The notes: generated from the letters alone by a model not told the origin. A stretch of DNA of 64,000 nucleotides from Opisthorchis felineus (GCA_004794785.1 SJOL01006800.1:126332-190331), one strand, 5' to 3'; shown: positions 23,645 to 37,060, numbered from the stretch's first letter. Made by a program: numbers and translations.

Positions 23645-26195
23645 GTCAATCGCGTTCTTGTCGTCAGTTTCTATCCAGATTACTTGAATGAGTGTCCGGA
23701 GGTGTAGTCACCTCGGAATGATTGTAGTAGACTAGCGCTAAGTCCCTCCCCTGTCCACCTTTATTCTTTTTTCACAATAGGGCTTTCAAATAAATCATGA
23801 TTGTACGGCAGCGAAGCACGTGTTGAATACTGATGTCATGCTGTCGACGATGATGACTAACCTTAGGTGTCTGAGTGGAGGGCCTACTATGTATGACATT
23901 GCTTAATTGCATCTGGCTTCTGCAAGACGGTGAACAGGCATGTCATACAGTATTGGGGCGGCCCCAACTCCACGAAGAGAGTGCACACTACGTGATCAAG
24001 AAATCCTTCTCATGGTCACAATAATGAGACGCGTGCGGAAGTCGTACACCAGTACGTCCATCCTGCAAACAAGAAGCAGATCGCCAGACGATGCCTACGT
24101 GCAACAGACATGCATATGATATATAATTTCAATTGCTAGAAAGGCGATGTCATACTTCCTCAATGGTTAACGAAACTCTGGAGGGTTGACCATTCGAGTC
24201 TCCACTGCCCCTTAGTTCCAACTTGACCGTTTGAGAGGCAAGGGAAGGAGTTTCGAACAGACACCTCTAGTAACGGCTCTGTTGGAGTGAAATTAACAAG
24301 CCCGACAAAAAGTGAATGAAACACACCGGGCTTATTGATAACCTGAGAGATTCTAGATGGATCAAGCACCACGTGGCTTAGACGTCATTGTTCCATTGGC
24401 TTATCATATGGTCCATAGGGGTTTGTCACACGGCAACTTGGAGTTAGCTAACCTGTCTTAGGACCATGCTCTTGCAGTGCTGGTGGAATTCTCACGAATC
24501 CTCACAAACGCATTCTCTGAGCAGACTTCTCAACTTTCTGTGTATCATTCTCAGTAGGTTGCTCATGATTAGTCTTCCTTTTACGTCTTACCCAAAATAA
24601 AATTGAAAATCATTTACACTATTCTTTTTAGAGTTCAGAAGTTGAAGTTGCAGTATTGCAACCCATGAACTTTCTGTGATGTAGTTACGCATGCTAATGA
24701 ACATGCAAATTAGGACGCTGGTAACGGTGCTTTGAACACAAGGCGGACGAACTCAGGCTTGCAGAACTTCGGTCTGCAAGCCTGTGACCCGTATACACGG
24801 AACCTGTCCTTCAGATTGGAACCACTGCTTCAACGCGGTCGTCAAGAGGCTCTTTATACCATCTTAGATAAGACTTGCGTCGCACTGACAACCTTGTTAC
24901 CGCCTTGATAGTTTAATAACTGAGCGTTTCATTACCTACCTCAACCAGTAAATATGTACGGACCTGAAGACCAGGCTCTATCCTTTTTTCGAATTAGAAG
25001 CTATCAAAGTCACCAAGGTGGTCATGGCTTTCTGTTGTGGTGCAAGCTCCTAATTGAGAGCGGTTCGAATTCACTCGAGTTTTCGTTGTTTTTGTCTGTA
25101 CACAACCTGTGCTTCCGCAGGATAGCATGGCCGCCGCACATCTAAGCGGTGCAACCAACAAGTGGACGACCATCCAAGCCAGCAGAGAATTATGCATTCT
25201 CCATGATCCGGACATCAAGTCCGATAGGCGATTATGATCGAGGACAGTAATGATTTCTAATTATGGTACGTCAATCCTCAGTGTCACCTGTGCAAACACG
25301 GAAATCTGGCTCATGACGGCTTAATCACTACCATCAGCATAGTTTAACCTGTACATGTGTACGGTGGGTCAGGTCGCCAAAGCTTATGGAGGCGGGTAAA
25401 GATAGAGAAGGTACAGAACATCTAGAAAACAGCTGGTTGATAACTAGGACAATAGACACAACACCGCTGTTTGAGTGAAATCACGTCGGTGAGTTTCTCT
25501 GACCATTGATGTGGTGGGTCTTTGATACCCCAATCCCGCAGACGATATGCACCAGAGCAACTAAGACCTTTTGTGTTATGTTCTTCATGCTTCGTTTTGA
25601 GGTTATGCATTGCCCACACTATACTATCTTGCAGCAAACAGACCACGGTGAAGCACACGGACGCGCCATGCTAATTGGCGACACCGAATCAATCCATTAA
25701 TTATTCAAGCACTTGGTTTGTTCCCAAAAACCATTCGCCGCGCTTCAACATTGCTAACTCGGTGTTTCCAAGATCCGCGTGCGAATACTTGAAGGCGTCG
25801 ATCGTCAAGAACATGAAATCTTCAACATATATCGGCAAGGTTTCACCACGCTGGGCGCAATACGTGGCGCACTGCCATGTTGTAGACCGTGTCTTCCACC
25901 AACAGGTTAATATCACACCACCCCATAGGTACCTAATTTGAAGGAAAGTGGAACGATTTTTCGTAATCCTAGAATCCACTTCAGCAATGCTGTCATTCGA
26001 CGTGGGGCAACTACCCGGATGGGCAAATCTGTCCGATATCCCTAATGGTTCTGACGTCATGACCAACTTTGGTGTTGCACTCGTCCACCATTGTAGTGGC
26101 ATTTCACACTGTGCTTACCAGATCACATTATCTAGTGTACTTTGTAGTTGAAGGGAATTTGGATCAAAATGGAAACCCGTGTCTGAGAACGAACT
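23645..26195. other. No gene recognised; one dispersed-repeat piece
   Basis: 23,800-23,870 holds the GTACGGCAGCGAAGCACG ... GACGATGATGAC member of the dispersed family described at 14.05 kb. The rest, including minus-strand frames of up to 133 codons near 25,701-26,102, has no motif that I recognise. That frame lies opposite another open frame, and its composition is not distinctive. Confidence 0.4.
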
Positions 26196-26199
26196 AGGG

Positions 26200-26440
26200 A
26201 CTTGAAATACTAGAACACCCAGTCCAAGTACTTGACCAGAAAACACGGCTTTCCATGGTAGACGTAATACATGCCCCAACCACCTAAGCTTGATAAGCTC
26301 GAGTCGTAACCTAGAACTCCCGGAGCTTTCAATTACGTACATACTGCAGTCGGTTGACACCCGATGCACTACGGAGATAGCAGCGATTAAATAAGTGAAA
26401 ACGTTTGAGGTCAAGTTGCATGGTTGGAAACACAATATGC
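26200..26440 (-). pseudogene. RTE-like RT C-terminal tail
   Basis: The minus-strand frame reads FTYLIAAISVVHRVST, then after 18 residues RLELIKLRWLGHVLRLP and KAVFSGQ. The matching blocks are FDHRCLRSIA.ISW.HRVS and L..LRWLGHVLRMP..RLP..ALFS. The 5' part is absent. It is a short relic in a 125-codon frame that is otherwise unlike RT. Confidence 0.65.
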
Positions 26441-26499
26441 AGTCCCGATAACCCAAACACAGGGATTTGGAAAGATACAACACCAATAACATTAAGGTA

Positions 26500-29150
26500 G
26501 GGAACTGTGGTCTGAAAGATATACGTGGTGATAGCGATGATCCCTAGTGCTCCGTTTATGAGGTGTTACCATAGGAAACAGCCATATCTACTAAGGGCCA
26601 CACATCCCATGGCAGTGCAAGCAGCAGAACGACCAAAGGGCCTTGAGAAAATACCAAAACAACAATCGGGATCGTTTACTGCAAGTTCAGCGTATGACAG
26701 GCTACAGGAAACAGGATTGTTTCAGTCTTAGCGGAACCTCGTATTTGCTTATGCAAGTCCATCCACCCCCTCCCGCCAACCTGTTACCATTCCTAAAATT
26801 AGACAAACAATCGTTAGTCAACTCTGCTTTTTTTCTGTACGCGTTTTCAATGGAATTTATACCTAGAAGCGAAGCATCAGTTTTGAACACTGAGGTTATG
26901 CTGTCGATGATGATGATGACGGTTCCATATCTATAGATGAGCTGAAATGAACCCACTGGCACCTCTACCTTAAATAAGGTCTGCTGAAGCAACCTCTCTG
27001 ACAAAGCTACGCAACGGAGGTCATGCACTCAATAACCATCGACTTTTGCCTTTTTTCAACGTACACTGGACATTTCGCCATCCTGTACAAGCTTGGCTAA
27101 AAGTCCTCCGGAGTGGACCGCCTATGACAATTCAGAACACATGATCAAGCCACGATTAGTCCACAAAACAAAGCTGATAGGACAGGCTTGGTGGAGTGAT
27201 GATGCAAATTGAGTCGACCAGCGTCGTCAGCAACAGCTCTGTAGGCGGCAAATAGTAACCACAAACTGTATGAGGTGGATCCAGCTACCAGTTTAGCTCA
27301 CTGATGAACAATATGGTTCAACGAGAAAAGTGCGTACCGGTGGATCTAGAGGGCAGCGTGTAGTTTGGTGCAGCGGTCAGTAATAGTTTGACGACAGCGA
27401 TTAGGGCTCATTAGCGCAAATGGGTATGCGACAAATCTCACAAAAGGAAATTCTATCCCTGTACGGTTCACCCTTGTTGTGTCAATCTGTTTCCCAAGAG
27501 TAACACCACCCAAGGTCGCTATGATGAGACAAAGCTTGGGGAAGTTTCGTATCCACCTCAGGGAAAAATCTCGGTGCTGTAGCTCACAGATATTTTCCTT
27601 GCATGGAACTAACCAACCGACGATATCATCATCATCAGTGACAGAAACAGAGAATACCAATGCTTCACTGCCGTACAACGATGTCAGTTCACCTAGTTAA
27701 ACTCACAACCGAAGTGGAAGAAATGGAGCAGGGGGACCTAGGGCTATCCTACCATGAACATCCTAGGTGCCTATACCTTCAATCTGGATAGAAACTGACA
27801 GCATGAACGCCACTGACATCGGCTAGCCGCCATATCATTCAGTCTGAAGCAAAGTACAGAGAGGGTCAAGTGAATTCCCTCCTGGAAGGCAAGCAGCGAC
27901 CAAACTATGCTTTATTCCGTTCTGTCACGTCAGATCCTGTTCAATGCCATCACAAAGACCTTATCGCGGTGTGATGGTTCGTGCACCTCCATAATACACT
28001 GAGGTATAATGGGAGTGCAAGTGGCACTCACAGACCATCTCGTACGGGGTTGGTCAGTGGGTAGAGGTAGTCTCCTGGTCCTCCAGGTTTTGGGTTCGGA
28101 CATGCTTGGCGGCTTGCTCCCCCAAAATGTTGCTTGCTCTGACGGTCTTCAGACATCTGCTACCGCTACCCTGCGGGTGAGCTTTCGAGCCAAATACTTT
28201 GAGTGAGGACCCTAATTATTCTCCTGCCTAGATCTGGGCGCCCTGGCAGTATTCCAGCCCACATACAACCATGAATCCCACACATATAGTCTCAAGCCAC
28301 ATTGGCCGTCGCGTGTTAACAACCGGATCACCTTACTCGCTGCATAGAGCAGGGCAGTTAAACGAAAACAGGCTACTGCTGACAACTCCCTTTTGTCTTT
28401 TCAGTAATCAGTATCGCTATCGACAGCACAACACTCGTGTCCTTCACCGGATATTCGGTTTGTGGTTAAATTAACGCTCATCGGTGCTGCAGTGTTCGAT
28501 TAAAAAACGGCTTCCTTCAACGCCTCAGGAACGGACCCACCGTTAACAGTTCCAAATCTTCGTAGTGACGAGAGCTCGTTCGGTTCTCACTACTGCGTCA
28601 AGTTTGATGAATTTCTAAGGCAACCGATCAAGACTCCTGATGCTGAAGTGTGGCAAACAACGATGTCAGAATGCTTGCCTGCCGATCATTACAACCACCT
28701 TATGCTCACCCTGTGGCTTCAGTCACTACTTCTTACATCTCTGTGCAAGTGACAGTTGTTGGTCGCGCAAATACTAATTCATGTTTCCATGAAACACCCA
28801 ACTGATGAGGGCATGTTGATCGATTCTCAGTAATTTCTGAACATATTTGTCTGACAAAGCCGAAGCCACTATTACATTTATAATGCAATTTTGGCTTCAT
28901 TCTCCAGGTCAGACGACCGAGCTGGATTGTCACCTCGTTCCTGCCAGGAACGCGCACTATTACTGTTTGGAGTAAAGCCACACGTCCCAGTAGACACGGC
29001 CAAACGAAGCATAAATCGACCAACCTCCAAAAGTCGCAAACAATTTATCATCATCACAGGCAGCAACATCAGTGATGACACTGATATTTTGCAGCCGTAC
29101 AACCACTAAGTTCATCTAATTAAGCTCTCGAGTGAAAAGAATAGTGAGGG
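26500..29150. other. Dispersed repeats only, no gene
   Basis: Members of the GATGATGATGA-linked dispersed family lie at 26,870-26,930 (plus orientation), 27,600-27,700 and 29,045-29,110 (opposite orientation, ending GCCGTACAACCAC). 27,779-27,840 pairs with 15,301-15,360. Between them I see nothing recognisable. Confidence 0.45.
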
Positions 29151-29154
29151 AAGG

Positions 29155-29266
29155 GACCTGGTGCTGGCCAGATTAGCAGACATAAGCAGTCGAGATGCGG
29201 AGGTTGGGTCCGAACCACGGACCTTCCGCTCAGTAAGCTCACGCCTTAACCACTGAGCTGTCTCGG
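29155..29266 (-). repeat. tRNA-derived SINE, copy 2
   Basis: Complement of AGCAGTCGAGATGCGGAGGTTGGGTCCGAACC followed by GACCTTCCGCTCAGTAAGCTCACGCCTTAACCACTGAGCTGTCTC. A-box-like GACAGCTCAGTGGTTAAGG is very well kept; the B-box-like element GGTTCGGACCC has changed by one base (usually GGTTCGAATCC). The body is truncated. Confidence 0.75.
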
Positions 29267-29269
29267 TAC

Positions 29270-31190
29270 ACAATTACGAACATCGACCGAAACCATAAAT
29301 AAGGGGGTACTGATGGCAGATAGAATTCAGCAGGAACAATGAAGCATGCAATAATACTGCAGCACAGCTCCCGTCACCACAATGCGCACCTAACGATCAC
29401 CATCACCATCGCCGTCAGCGTTCACACTGACGCTTCACAGGCGTACAACCACAGAACTTTCATCTCTTTCTAGAGCTCTAAAGTGGACGAATGGACGATG
29501 CAGAATAGCGTTGGCCTGTCAAAAGCATGCTGAAGTGCTTGCACATAGCCTACGGGACGGGATGAACCTGGTTTGGGTGGGGTATAGAACGCACAAGCCG
29601 TTTGCGAAATTAAATGGCTGAGCTGAGGATATCGTCGTTCTGAGAACACACCATAGTTTGTTGTATGGAAAAGTACTGCGAGGCGGGTGATTCTAGAGCA
29701 CTCGATCTCAATACTTGATTTCCAGAGTGGTTTTGACCGTGGTGCGGCATGTTCTAAGCAGACCCGCTAACCAGGGTATGTTCCAATTGTTTGCTCAAGA
29801 AAACTCCTTGTATTCGAACTTACTGAGAACCTTCGGCCAGTGCCTTTAGTGTCGCTCAGAAGAAAGCCCAATGCCTACATTGCAGATTCCGCTGAAAAGT
29901 TGATTTGATGTGCACCGTTCGGAAGGGTAAGAACACAGACAGCTTGGGACTAGAATATGAAGCGATCGCTGTCGTTGCCACTTGCTGGCCAGGGTAAATT
30001 CGCGTGGTATTCTCAGTGCCTGCCTCATGCTGAGAAATATTACCGCCTGCCGATGACATCGTTCCGTGGACAGTTTCTACACCGACCACCTACGTCAGCG
30101 TCTGACGTGCAAGCACTTTAGATTGCTAAGCATCAAGTGTTACAGCTGAATGATTATCTTTTTAGCAGCATCGTCGAGCCATAAGTCAACTGAGTATGCC
30201 GGACAAGCGTCAAGACTGCGGGGCCGGACCTTTGGCTGCGTAAGGACTGACGAAGGAAGCGGTGCTTCAAGCTTCGAAACTTCCGAGACGTTTTTTGTTG
30301 CGCGCAATAATGGTAATCTCCCGAAATCGACCGCTGCTGTCGTAGTCGAACGGAATGACAACACTTCCAAGACACATTGGATGGATAGCTGAGGGAAGAG
30401 TGAAAGTAACAGTAACTAGTAGACATCGACGAGAAACGGTGCAGACAACAGCCAGAGGTCGTTTTTATTCGGGCTACAGTGATTCTACTTAACAGATGGG
30501 CATGGTTGTGCGAGGCAAAGCACCGGTGTTTAATGGACCCAACAGCAGTGCTGTCGAAGACCATGCAAGCCAATTTCCATCCACCGGCAAACCTCTGGGT
30601 GTTTACATGTTTACTATAGAGGAGAATGTTGATAGCTGAGGTAGCGTAGATGGTCGTTGGTTTGTTTGCTAAGCTCAGCAATTTGACTGCATGTTAAATG
30701 TAATGTAAGACCTCAAATCGGGCTATGGCTTCAAATTTGCGGTTTCTCAACACTGGCTGAACTCTTCACTTCCGAGCAATTCATCATATAAAGCTAGTAT
30801 AGAGAGGCCCTACACGGTAGACGAACTCCGCAATGGGATGCGTAAACTCGGGCAGTTGGAGGCACGTCCGCAGGCCGCCGAAGTCACTTCCATATGATTG
30901 CCCTGGCCTGTATCCATTTCCAGTGAGCACATAAATCGGTGCGTCTGCAAGCTCCACTTAGCGGATACGTTTCGAAGGAAGGGTGTGTTGATTTTTACGG
31001 AAACTACTTTCACTTCGTCCTCGCCAGATGGTGAAGGTAGATCTCAGGTCGGTTTGTACCTCGAGTGTGTCAAGCCCTCAGTGACAAACACGCAGCCCGA
31101 CGTGGATACTGAGAACTCCCATGCGCATTCCAAGTAGCCGGGATAAGGTACATTTAAAAAATAAATTGTTCATCTGTAACACTTTCAGTG
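29270..31190. other. No gene recognised
   Basis: A 175-codon minus-strand frame (30,681-30,154) is one of the longest in the window, but its Ser/Arg/His-rich reading has no domain motif. Words at 30,663-30,690 (GTTTGTTTGCTAAGCTCAGCAATTTGACTGCA) match 62,028-62,060, so part of it is a dispersed repeat. I do not call it a gene. Confidence 0.4.
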
Positions 31191-31195
31191 CCTAG

Positions 31196-31345
31196 CTACA
31201 ATGGCACTCCAAGGAAGCGCGGGGTTTGTGGTACTGCCAGATTGCTCAAGCCCATACAGGAGCAGTCGAGATGTCGGGGTTGGGTCCGGACGGCGAAAAC
31301 TCTGGTAATTTCGCGCCTTGTCCATTGAGCTATCTCGAGAGCAGT
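31196..31345 (-). repeat. tRNA-derived SINE, copy 3
   Basis: Contains the body words GCACTCCAAGGAAGCGC, TACTGCCAGATTGCTCAAGCCCATACAGG, GCAGTCGAGATGTCGGGGTTGGGTCCG and an A-box complement CCATTGAGCTATCTCGAG. The B-box-like region has lost its TTCGAA core. Confidence 0.7.
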
Positions 31346-31856
31346 AGCCGGGATACACGAGTCGCATGCTGCGGAAGAAAGCAGAGGCATCTACGAGACA
31401 ACGCATTTCTGTCACGCGCAAACACTGAAACCAACAAGTCATATTCCCATCTACAACAGACTGTTAGGCTTTGCTGAGCTATGGCCTATCAAACCATGGA
31501 CAACGCCGCAGCAGGCTTCACGAATGTCAACCGTGGGAAATTAAAATCGATAATTGACAGTAACGTCGGTTTCTTCATTAGGCGTTTGAAGTCTGAGTGC
31601 ATACTGAGCCCCATTTCGACCATTTACCCAAATGTAGTAGCAAGGAGTCCTCAATGATAGCTAAAACAACACATTAGGTAAGGCATACGACTGAAAGCTC
31701 GCATCATAGATCTGGACATCAAATTAATATAGAAGGGTTATGCGCGTTTCGGGAGGAATAACTCGCCAGAACAACAAGCTTAGAAACCAGCAGTGTTATA
31801 CAGTCCAGTTGCAGAGTAGTTTCTCTGATGGTCGGCTGGGGTGCGAAACAGACATG

Positions 31857-32145
31857 CTTTGATCGACAGTTGTTTGCGTTCATCTACACTGCTTTACTGA
31901 AGTCTACAGTAGAGTTGAGACCCACTCAGCACACATTCAACAGTGACAGCAACGCCATGGTAACACTGGTGCTACAGCGTTAGCAATACGACTCGAGCTC
32001 TATTGCGGGACCATACCGCAGCCTGACCGCCGACCACCAAAGGACTTGCTCTGTATAGACCAGAACTTACGCCATCTCACCAGTGTCCCTCAGGAAGCCT
32101 ATGTACTTGCAGCTGCCCAGGCAAACATCTGGCGGAAATGGCGGT
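31857..32145 (+). pseudogene. Possible Ty3/gypsy RNase H relic
   Basis: The frame from 31,857 reads FDRQLFAFIYTALLKSTVEL, then RPTQHTFNSDSN. It resembles the Ty3/gypsy RNase H block FDRELLA.Y.A...F...(L/V)EGRPF..FTDHKPL. Conserved Glu of DRE is Gln and TDHK is SDSN, so it would be inactive. Further frames to about 32,145 stay partly open but are not recognised. This is a motif-level call only; chance similarity cannot be excluded. Confidence 0.35.
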
Positions 32146-32217
32146 AGAGCCTATTCGAATGTAACCGTGAAATGGACCGCCGTGTCAGAGATCAGCTCAC
32201 AACCCTGCATCACAATA

Positions 32218-32390
32218 ATTGATAACCGTTCAGCTGTAACACCCTTTCGGTGCCTAGCTGCCATGCCACCCGAAGAAAGCACAAGGGCTGGGATACGAGC
32301 AGGTTGCCCAAGCAGAAGTCGAGATGCAGCAGCCAGGTTCGAAACACGGGCCTTCCGGTCAGTAAATTCGCATCATAACCAAATACCTGT
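32218..32390 (-). repeat. tRNA-derived SINE, copy 4
   Basis: Nearly full-length body: ATAACCGTTCAGCTGTAACACCCTTTCGGTGCCTAGCTGCCATGCCACCCGAAGAAAGCACAAGGGCTGGGATA is the same string of words as copy 1 (6,886-6,962). It then has a B-box complement GGTTCGAAAC and GCCTTCCGGTCAGTAAATTCG. The A-box end is degraded. Confidence 0.8.
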
Positions 32391-32394
32391 TGGA

Positions 32395-35300
32395 CAGATC
32401 GTTGGGCTTCTCGAAATCACTAGCACACTGCGAAATATAAACCCTGAAAACTAGGCAGCAAGTAAAAACCTGCTGGACAAAAACAAAACACACCAGGTCT
32501 GATTGTGATTAGGAACTGTTGGAGCAAAAAATTTGGTTAGCCAGCTGCTTGTCCACTGATGTACAAGCCGGCCAGTCAGAAACTGTTCAACACTCCCTCC
32601 TTTTCGTTGTACAAAATCTGCATCTCTTACGTCCGCAAAATACCCTCTGTCGGTCCCAATGAGAACAACGACAAATTTCCACGAAGGGACGATCACGGGA
32701 CGGTGTCTATCATCACAAAGAATAAGGCCAAAGGAAAATAGACAGTGAGATCTTCCGACGAACAAGACGCAAGAAAAAACGTACTCAAACCATACAATAG
32801 AGCATGCACGATGATCTATTGATTACAGGCATAAAATCAACAAACGATGAAGTGGACCGAGCGAAAAAACGAGAGAAAGCTCACCGACAGGACTTGGCGC
32901 CTAAATAGGGACACAGGCTAACACTTGGGAAGACTCAAACAAAGCACTACCACTTAAAAGTAATTTCCGAGACTCTCCGAAACTGTGGCTCATTCAAGAG
33001 GCAAACATCAAGGAGATCTTTTATTTTCAGTCAAGCTTCATCAGTGCTTCATGTTTACGTAAATTGTTACGTTTTTTATAGCGCGGAACTTAAAAAATAT
33101 GGAACATTAAAGCATTATTATTTGGCACACTGCATAAAAATGCCAGTGGAGGTTTAATTTCTTGCACTAAGAAACAAAACACTTACGTGGAATGTAACTA
33201 CAATTGAATTAGCCGTTCACTCCGAAGATATTGGGTTTCTGGGCGTACAGGGCAACCGCGACGGACGGGTGAGGCCCTTATAAGCTGTGCAACTCCCAGA
33301 TATTATCCAGCTTTCAAACTCCTACCCAGCCCACTAGGGTAAGAAAAAGAGGGGCAACATATTTCATTGTTGTTGTTAGAACCTCTTCCAGTCTTTTTGG
33401 GGAGGCCAGATTCCTTTCATTCAACAGTAACAGGCGTTCTGGTGCAGTGAAAGTGGTAGTTGCTGCGCTATCAAGTCTTTTGAGGCCAACCAAATTTTAT
33501 CAGCCTCTCCGTACTTCTTACCCACGCTATCCTAACGTCTCACATACTTTTTGCATTGTTTTGTTTCACTTATTTCATGCTTTTTCCGATGTTATCTTTC
33601 ACTCGTTTTTCCGCTTTTCCATTTCCGCCTTTTGCTAGTTGACAGATGCAAGAAAGGGGTAGCCGCAGCTGATAAGAAATATGGGGCAGCACACAGAAAA
33701 AATAGAACAAAAGAAGAGGCAGAGCTTACAGTGCTGTCCAAACGTTGGCTCCAGGGAATGCCTTCACCTTTTTTTACACTATATCCCCCTTGAAGTTTTA
33801 AGAAGTAAACGAAAGGTTCCTGTCATGGCACCTGGGGGCAAAGCTATGGCCAGTACCGCGTGCCTTGTGTTTCCGATATACATGGCACGACAACTCGCCA
33901 TCAGACACTCGGTACAAGCGTGATTTTTGGATGATACCGTCCGGAGAATAAAAGACGGCAATGTGCCCCACCATAAATCGCGCTGCAACGGCTGTCACGT
34001 CTTATCCAGTTCTGGTTCAAACGCGGCCCGTGGATCATAATAACATTGCGTGCTCGGTAGTCCTGCTAGAGGATGATGCGCCAGTCAGGAGAGTGGGCCA
34101 CAAGGGTGGCGCTAAATTTTCTTGTTGACAGTACGAAATAGTCCCTGCATTATATGGTAGACAGATGGTAGATTGTCGAATTCCCGAGAATGCATTAGTC
34201 CCCTGACGTCAAATGTTGCTTTTTACCTCCATTACCATCAGTGTCGCCAGACTGTGGCATTAAAGACGCTGGGCCATTCCCGACGTTAAAAGAGACAGAA
34301 CAAACGTGGAAGTCGAAGCCGAGGGAGTCGTCCATGTAGGGGTAAAGTATAGAGGCAGAATATGGCACGCGGGCGTATGGAAGGGGCCGTTCTGTACAAC
34401 AGCACGAACGAGGTGTACCGTAGATAGCAAAAATCATGTCTTGACGGAAGAAGTTTGTCAAAATCTTATTTTAAAAATTCAAACGTGACCGCATAACTCC
34501 CAGTCCCACAAATATGGCCAGGAGGAGCACCCGAAATGAAGGAACATGAATGGAAAACTGGCAAAACTTTTCACTTCAAAATCCCTGGGCAGATGAGTTG
34601 TTTACATTCGTGTCTAATGTCGGGTGGCCCCCCAGTTCGTGTTTGCTAACAAATAACCTTTCAGGAAAAGACGTTCTTCCCTACAGTTGGTGCCGCCACC
34701 AGGATACAGATGAAGGTTCCGTGGCCGCAACCTTTTGAGGATGGAAATCTGTGGACATGGCGATGGGCAATCGAAGTAAACGGGTGGGGCCACATGTGAA
34801 AAAGGGACATGCATGAACTAGGTGGTGCTCTATTTGTCATAGTTGTGTATTAGAGAATGAAGCTTGGTGGGGAGGACAGAGGCATAAGTAGGCGGAATAT
34901 GACACCGTGCTTCAAGCTTACTTACCTTTGTAGATAGATCGTGTGAGCTGATGGCTAGCTGGCAGGTGATTCTGGAGGTAGGTCAATCATGTAGAGGAGT
35001 GTGCTGGGGCATAAAAAAGGGATCTAAGAAGCCATCAGAGACGGTTGTTAGAACGGTTCCTTAACGCTTATTCGGAAAGTTGGAGAGGAAGCTGAAAAGA
35101 CAAGTTACCTGTTGAGAGCTACGGTGTACAGCACCGTGCGTTGTGGGACGATGGGTGGCTAGCTGATGTTAACTGCTGCGCAGAAAAAGGTGCCAAATGA
35201 TTCTGAAAGCTGGACGAGTCTAGAAGGTTCAGAAGCCTCAAGCCTGCAGGTCAAGAAATTAGGAGAAAATGTGAGATACGTGGTCGTGCTGCATGTCTGT

Positions 35301-36840
35301 AAGATGAGACGAGTTAAGCAAGGTGCACTTAAAGCCTAGGGGAAATGGTATAGGCTCTTCAGAGCGTAGTGTGTTAGGGCCTTCACATCACATGCCTCCA
35401 GTGAGCTTCTGCTGACTTACACGCGGGACAGCCTTTTAAGTTATCATAATTGATGCTTTGAATTCATGAGTGTATTTTCTTGGATATATGCTATAACCAG
35501 GATGGGCCCAGGCCAGAGGCACACATTCGACAACACAACTTTTCCTATTTAATTTTTCGTATATAAAGGCCAGTTTCAGAACCACGGCACTAGGTGAGTC
35601 ACCTGCGCTTCTGGAGAGGTGGCGGGCATATGTAGGCACCTGATCGCAACGAATCAGGAAGACACTCTCTGTCTAGGGTGCCCAGCAGCAACATGAGTTT
35701 ACTATCCCGATGAATACTACCAGATCTACGAGCTGGCGAACCATCTAAGAGTCCTGGCCTCGGGAAACTCCAGCTGTCAGATATTTTATCCGGTCAGAGG
35801 AGACTCCAGGCCAGTAATGCAGCAAAATGAAATCAAGCATGCGTTCAACAGGCAGCCGCTACTTGAGGCAAATTAAGGAGATACCAGGATGCAATAACGG
35901 TCCCCTCCATCCAACACTCGGCAAGGGTCCTCGTAAGGACGCCAGGGTTGGAGATGGACGGGATCGTTCCTCGAAAAATGAAGGTACATGTTGAGAACTT
36001 CGTATCGTAGAAGGTATTGTTAGCAGGTACTTAGGGCCCATAACAGCACATGCAGCTGCAAAAACATATCATACATTCTACTACCCAGCGTCCTGGGTGA
36101 CTTTGGCGCGACAACCTCTCCCGAAAGCCAAATTCTGCAATCAAAATGCAATTTTACCAAACCTATATTAGGCTTCTCCAATCGATTAGTGTCATGAGTA
36201 ACACAAGTTCGTCTTTTTGGGGGATTTTCGTGGGTGCACGAGGGCGCTCGTAGCTGCCAATGAACGAGCCCACATCTACTCACGTTTAGGGATGAGCATT
36301 CCATAAAAAGCCGAAACTGGTCCACAAAGGTGCTGTCTCTGAGCCCCGTCACTGCACTGCACTCTGCTTAGGCAGATTTTCGCTGAACTACATCTAATCA
36401 CCATTTATGAATCGACGCATATTGTTTTGTATTCAGGATGATTAAATGACTACAAAGATTGAACCCTCCGATTACGCGAATATCAAGGAAGTCGTCTGGA
36501 CATCCGAAGGTAATAAACTATACCCCTGTTCACAATGGGTTTTCCCGCACCTACAGTTGTGATAAATCCGGACGAGTTCGAGTGTAGGTACCGGCGGCTG
36601 AAGATTTCGATAGTCAGTCCTACTGATTATGTACCCCCGGGGTTGTGGTGACTGACATGGGTCTGTCGAAAACTTTCCGGAGCAGCTTGTTCCCAATTCA
36701 GCTGTTGGTCACATTTTATCGCGGCTCAAGCTTTAGTTGCTCGGGTTTATGTTACTCGGTGGTTTAGCTGTTTTTGCTTTAACGGACCAAATATCTCAAC
36801 AGGTTTAACATGCGGACAGAATTTCCGGACGCGTTTGGCA
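32395..36840. other. Gene-free stretch, nothing recognised
   Basis: No domain, RNA gene or repeat partner recognised in 4.4 kb. 33,540-33,640 is T/C-rich on the plus strand and is followed by an A/G-rich stretch. The latter could be read as a Lys/Glu-rich segment, but without splice or homology support. Confidence 0.4.
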
Positions 36841-36844
36841 ATGT

Positions 36845-37060
36845 TCAGTGAGTCAAGTTTTCTTGTGGATGCAAACATTTAAGAATCCCAGCTTTACGGT
36901 AGTGCATTTCTCTTTTGTATAAAAAACTGTAAACCCAATTTTTGTTTACAGGAAGACGTTTATGGTAAGCTTTACTAGTGTTGACATCAAAACATGTTTC
37001 TACTGCAGCTAACGTGTCATGTATTGTCCGTTTTCCTGCATTCTGCCGCTTTAGCTTGCA
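36845..37060 (-). pseudogene. Possible CENP-B/pogo-type HTH fragment
   Basis: Within a 138-codon minus-strand frame (37,261-36,845) the C-terminal part reads RTIHDTLAAVETCF, then VNKNWVYSFLYKREMHYRKAG. The second block resembles the end of CENP-B/Tigger-type DNA-binding domains (S..W...F..RH.L..R...G). No DDE catalytic part is visible. Low confidence; the match is short. Confidence 0.25.

Noticed and set aside
25701..26102. 133-codon minus-strand open frame
   Set aside because: Overlapped by open frames on the other strand, no motif, no splice signals, no repeat partner.
30154..30681. 175-codon minus-strand open frame
   Set aside because: No domain, Ser/Arg/His-rich reading typical of a chance frame, and part of it matches a dispersed repeat at 62.03 kb.
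33010..33055. CTGATGA-AGCTTGACTGAAAA on the minus strand as a further hammerhead
   Set aside because: No stem II pairing between CTGATGA and GAAA and no stem III.
36950..36975. 13-base micro-exon between TTTGTTTACAG and GTAAGC on the plus strand
   Set aside because: Not a multiple of three and no flanking exons identified, so not supportable.
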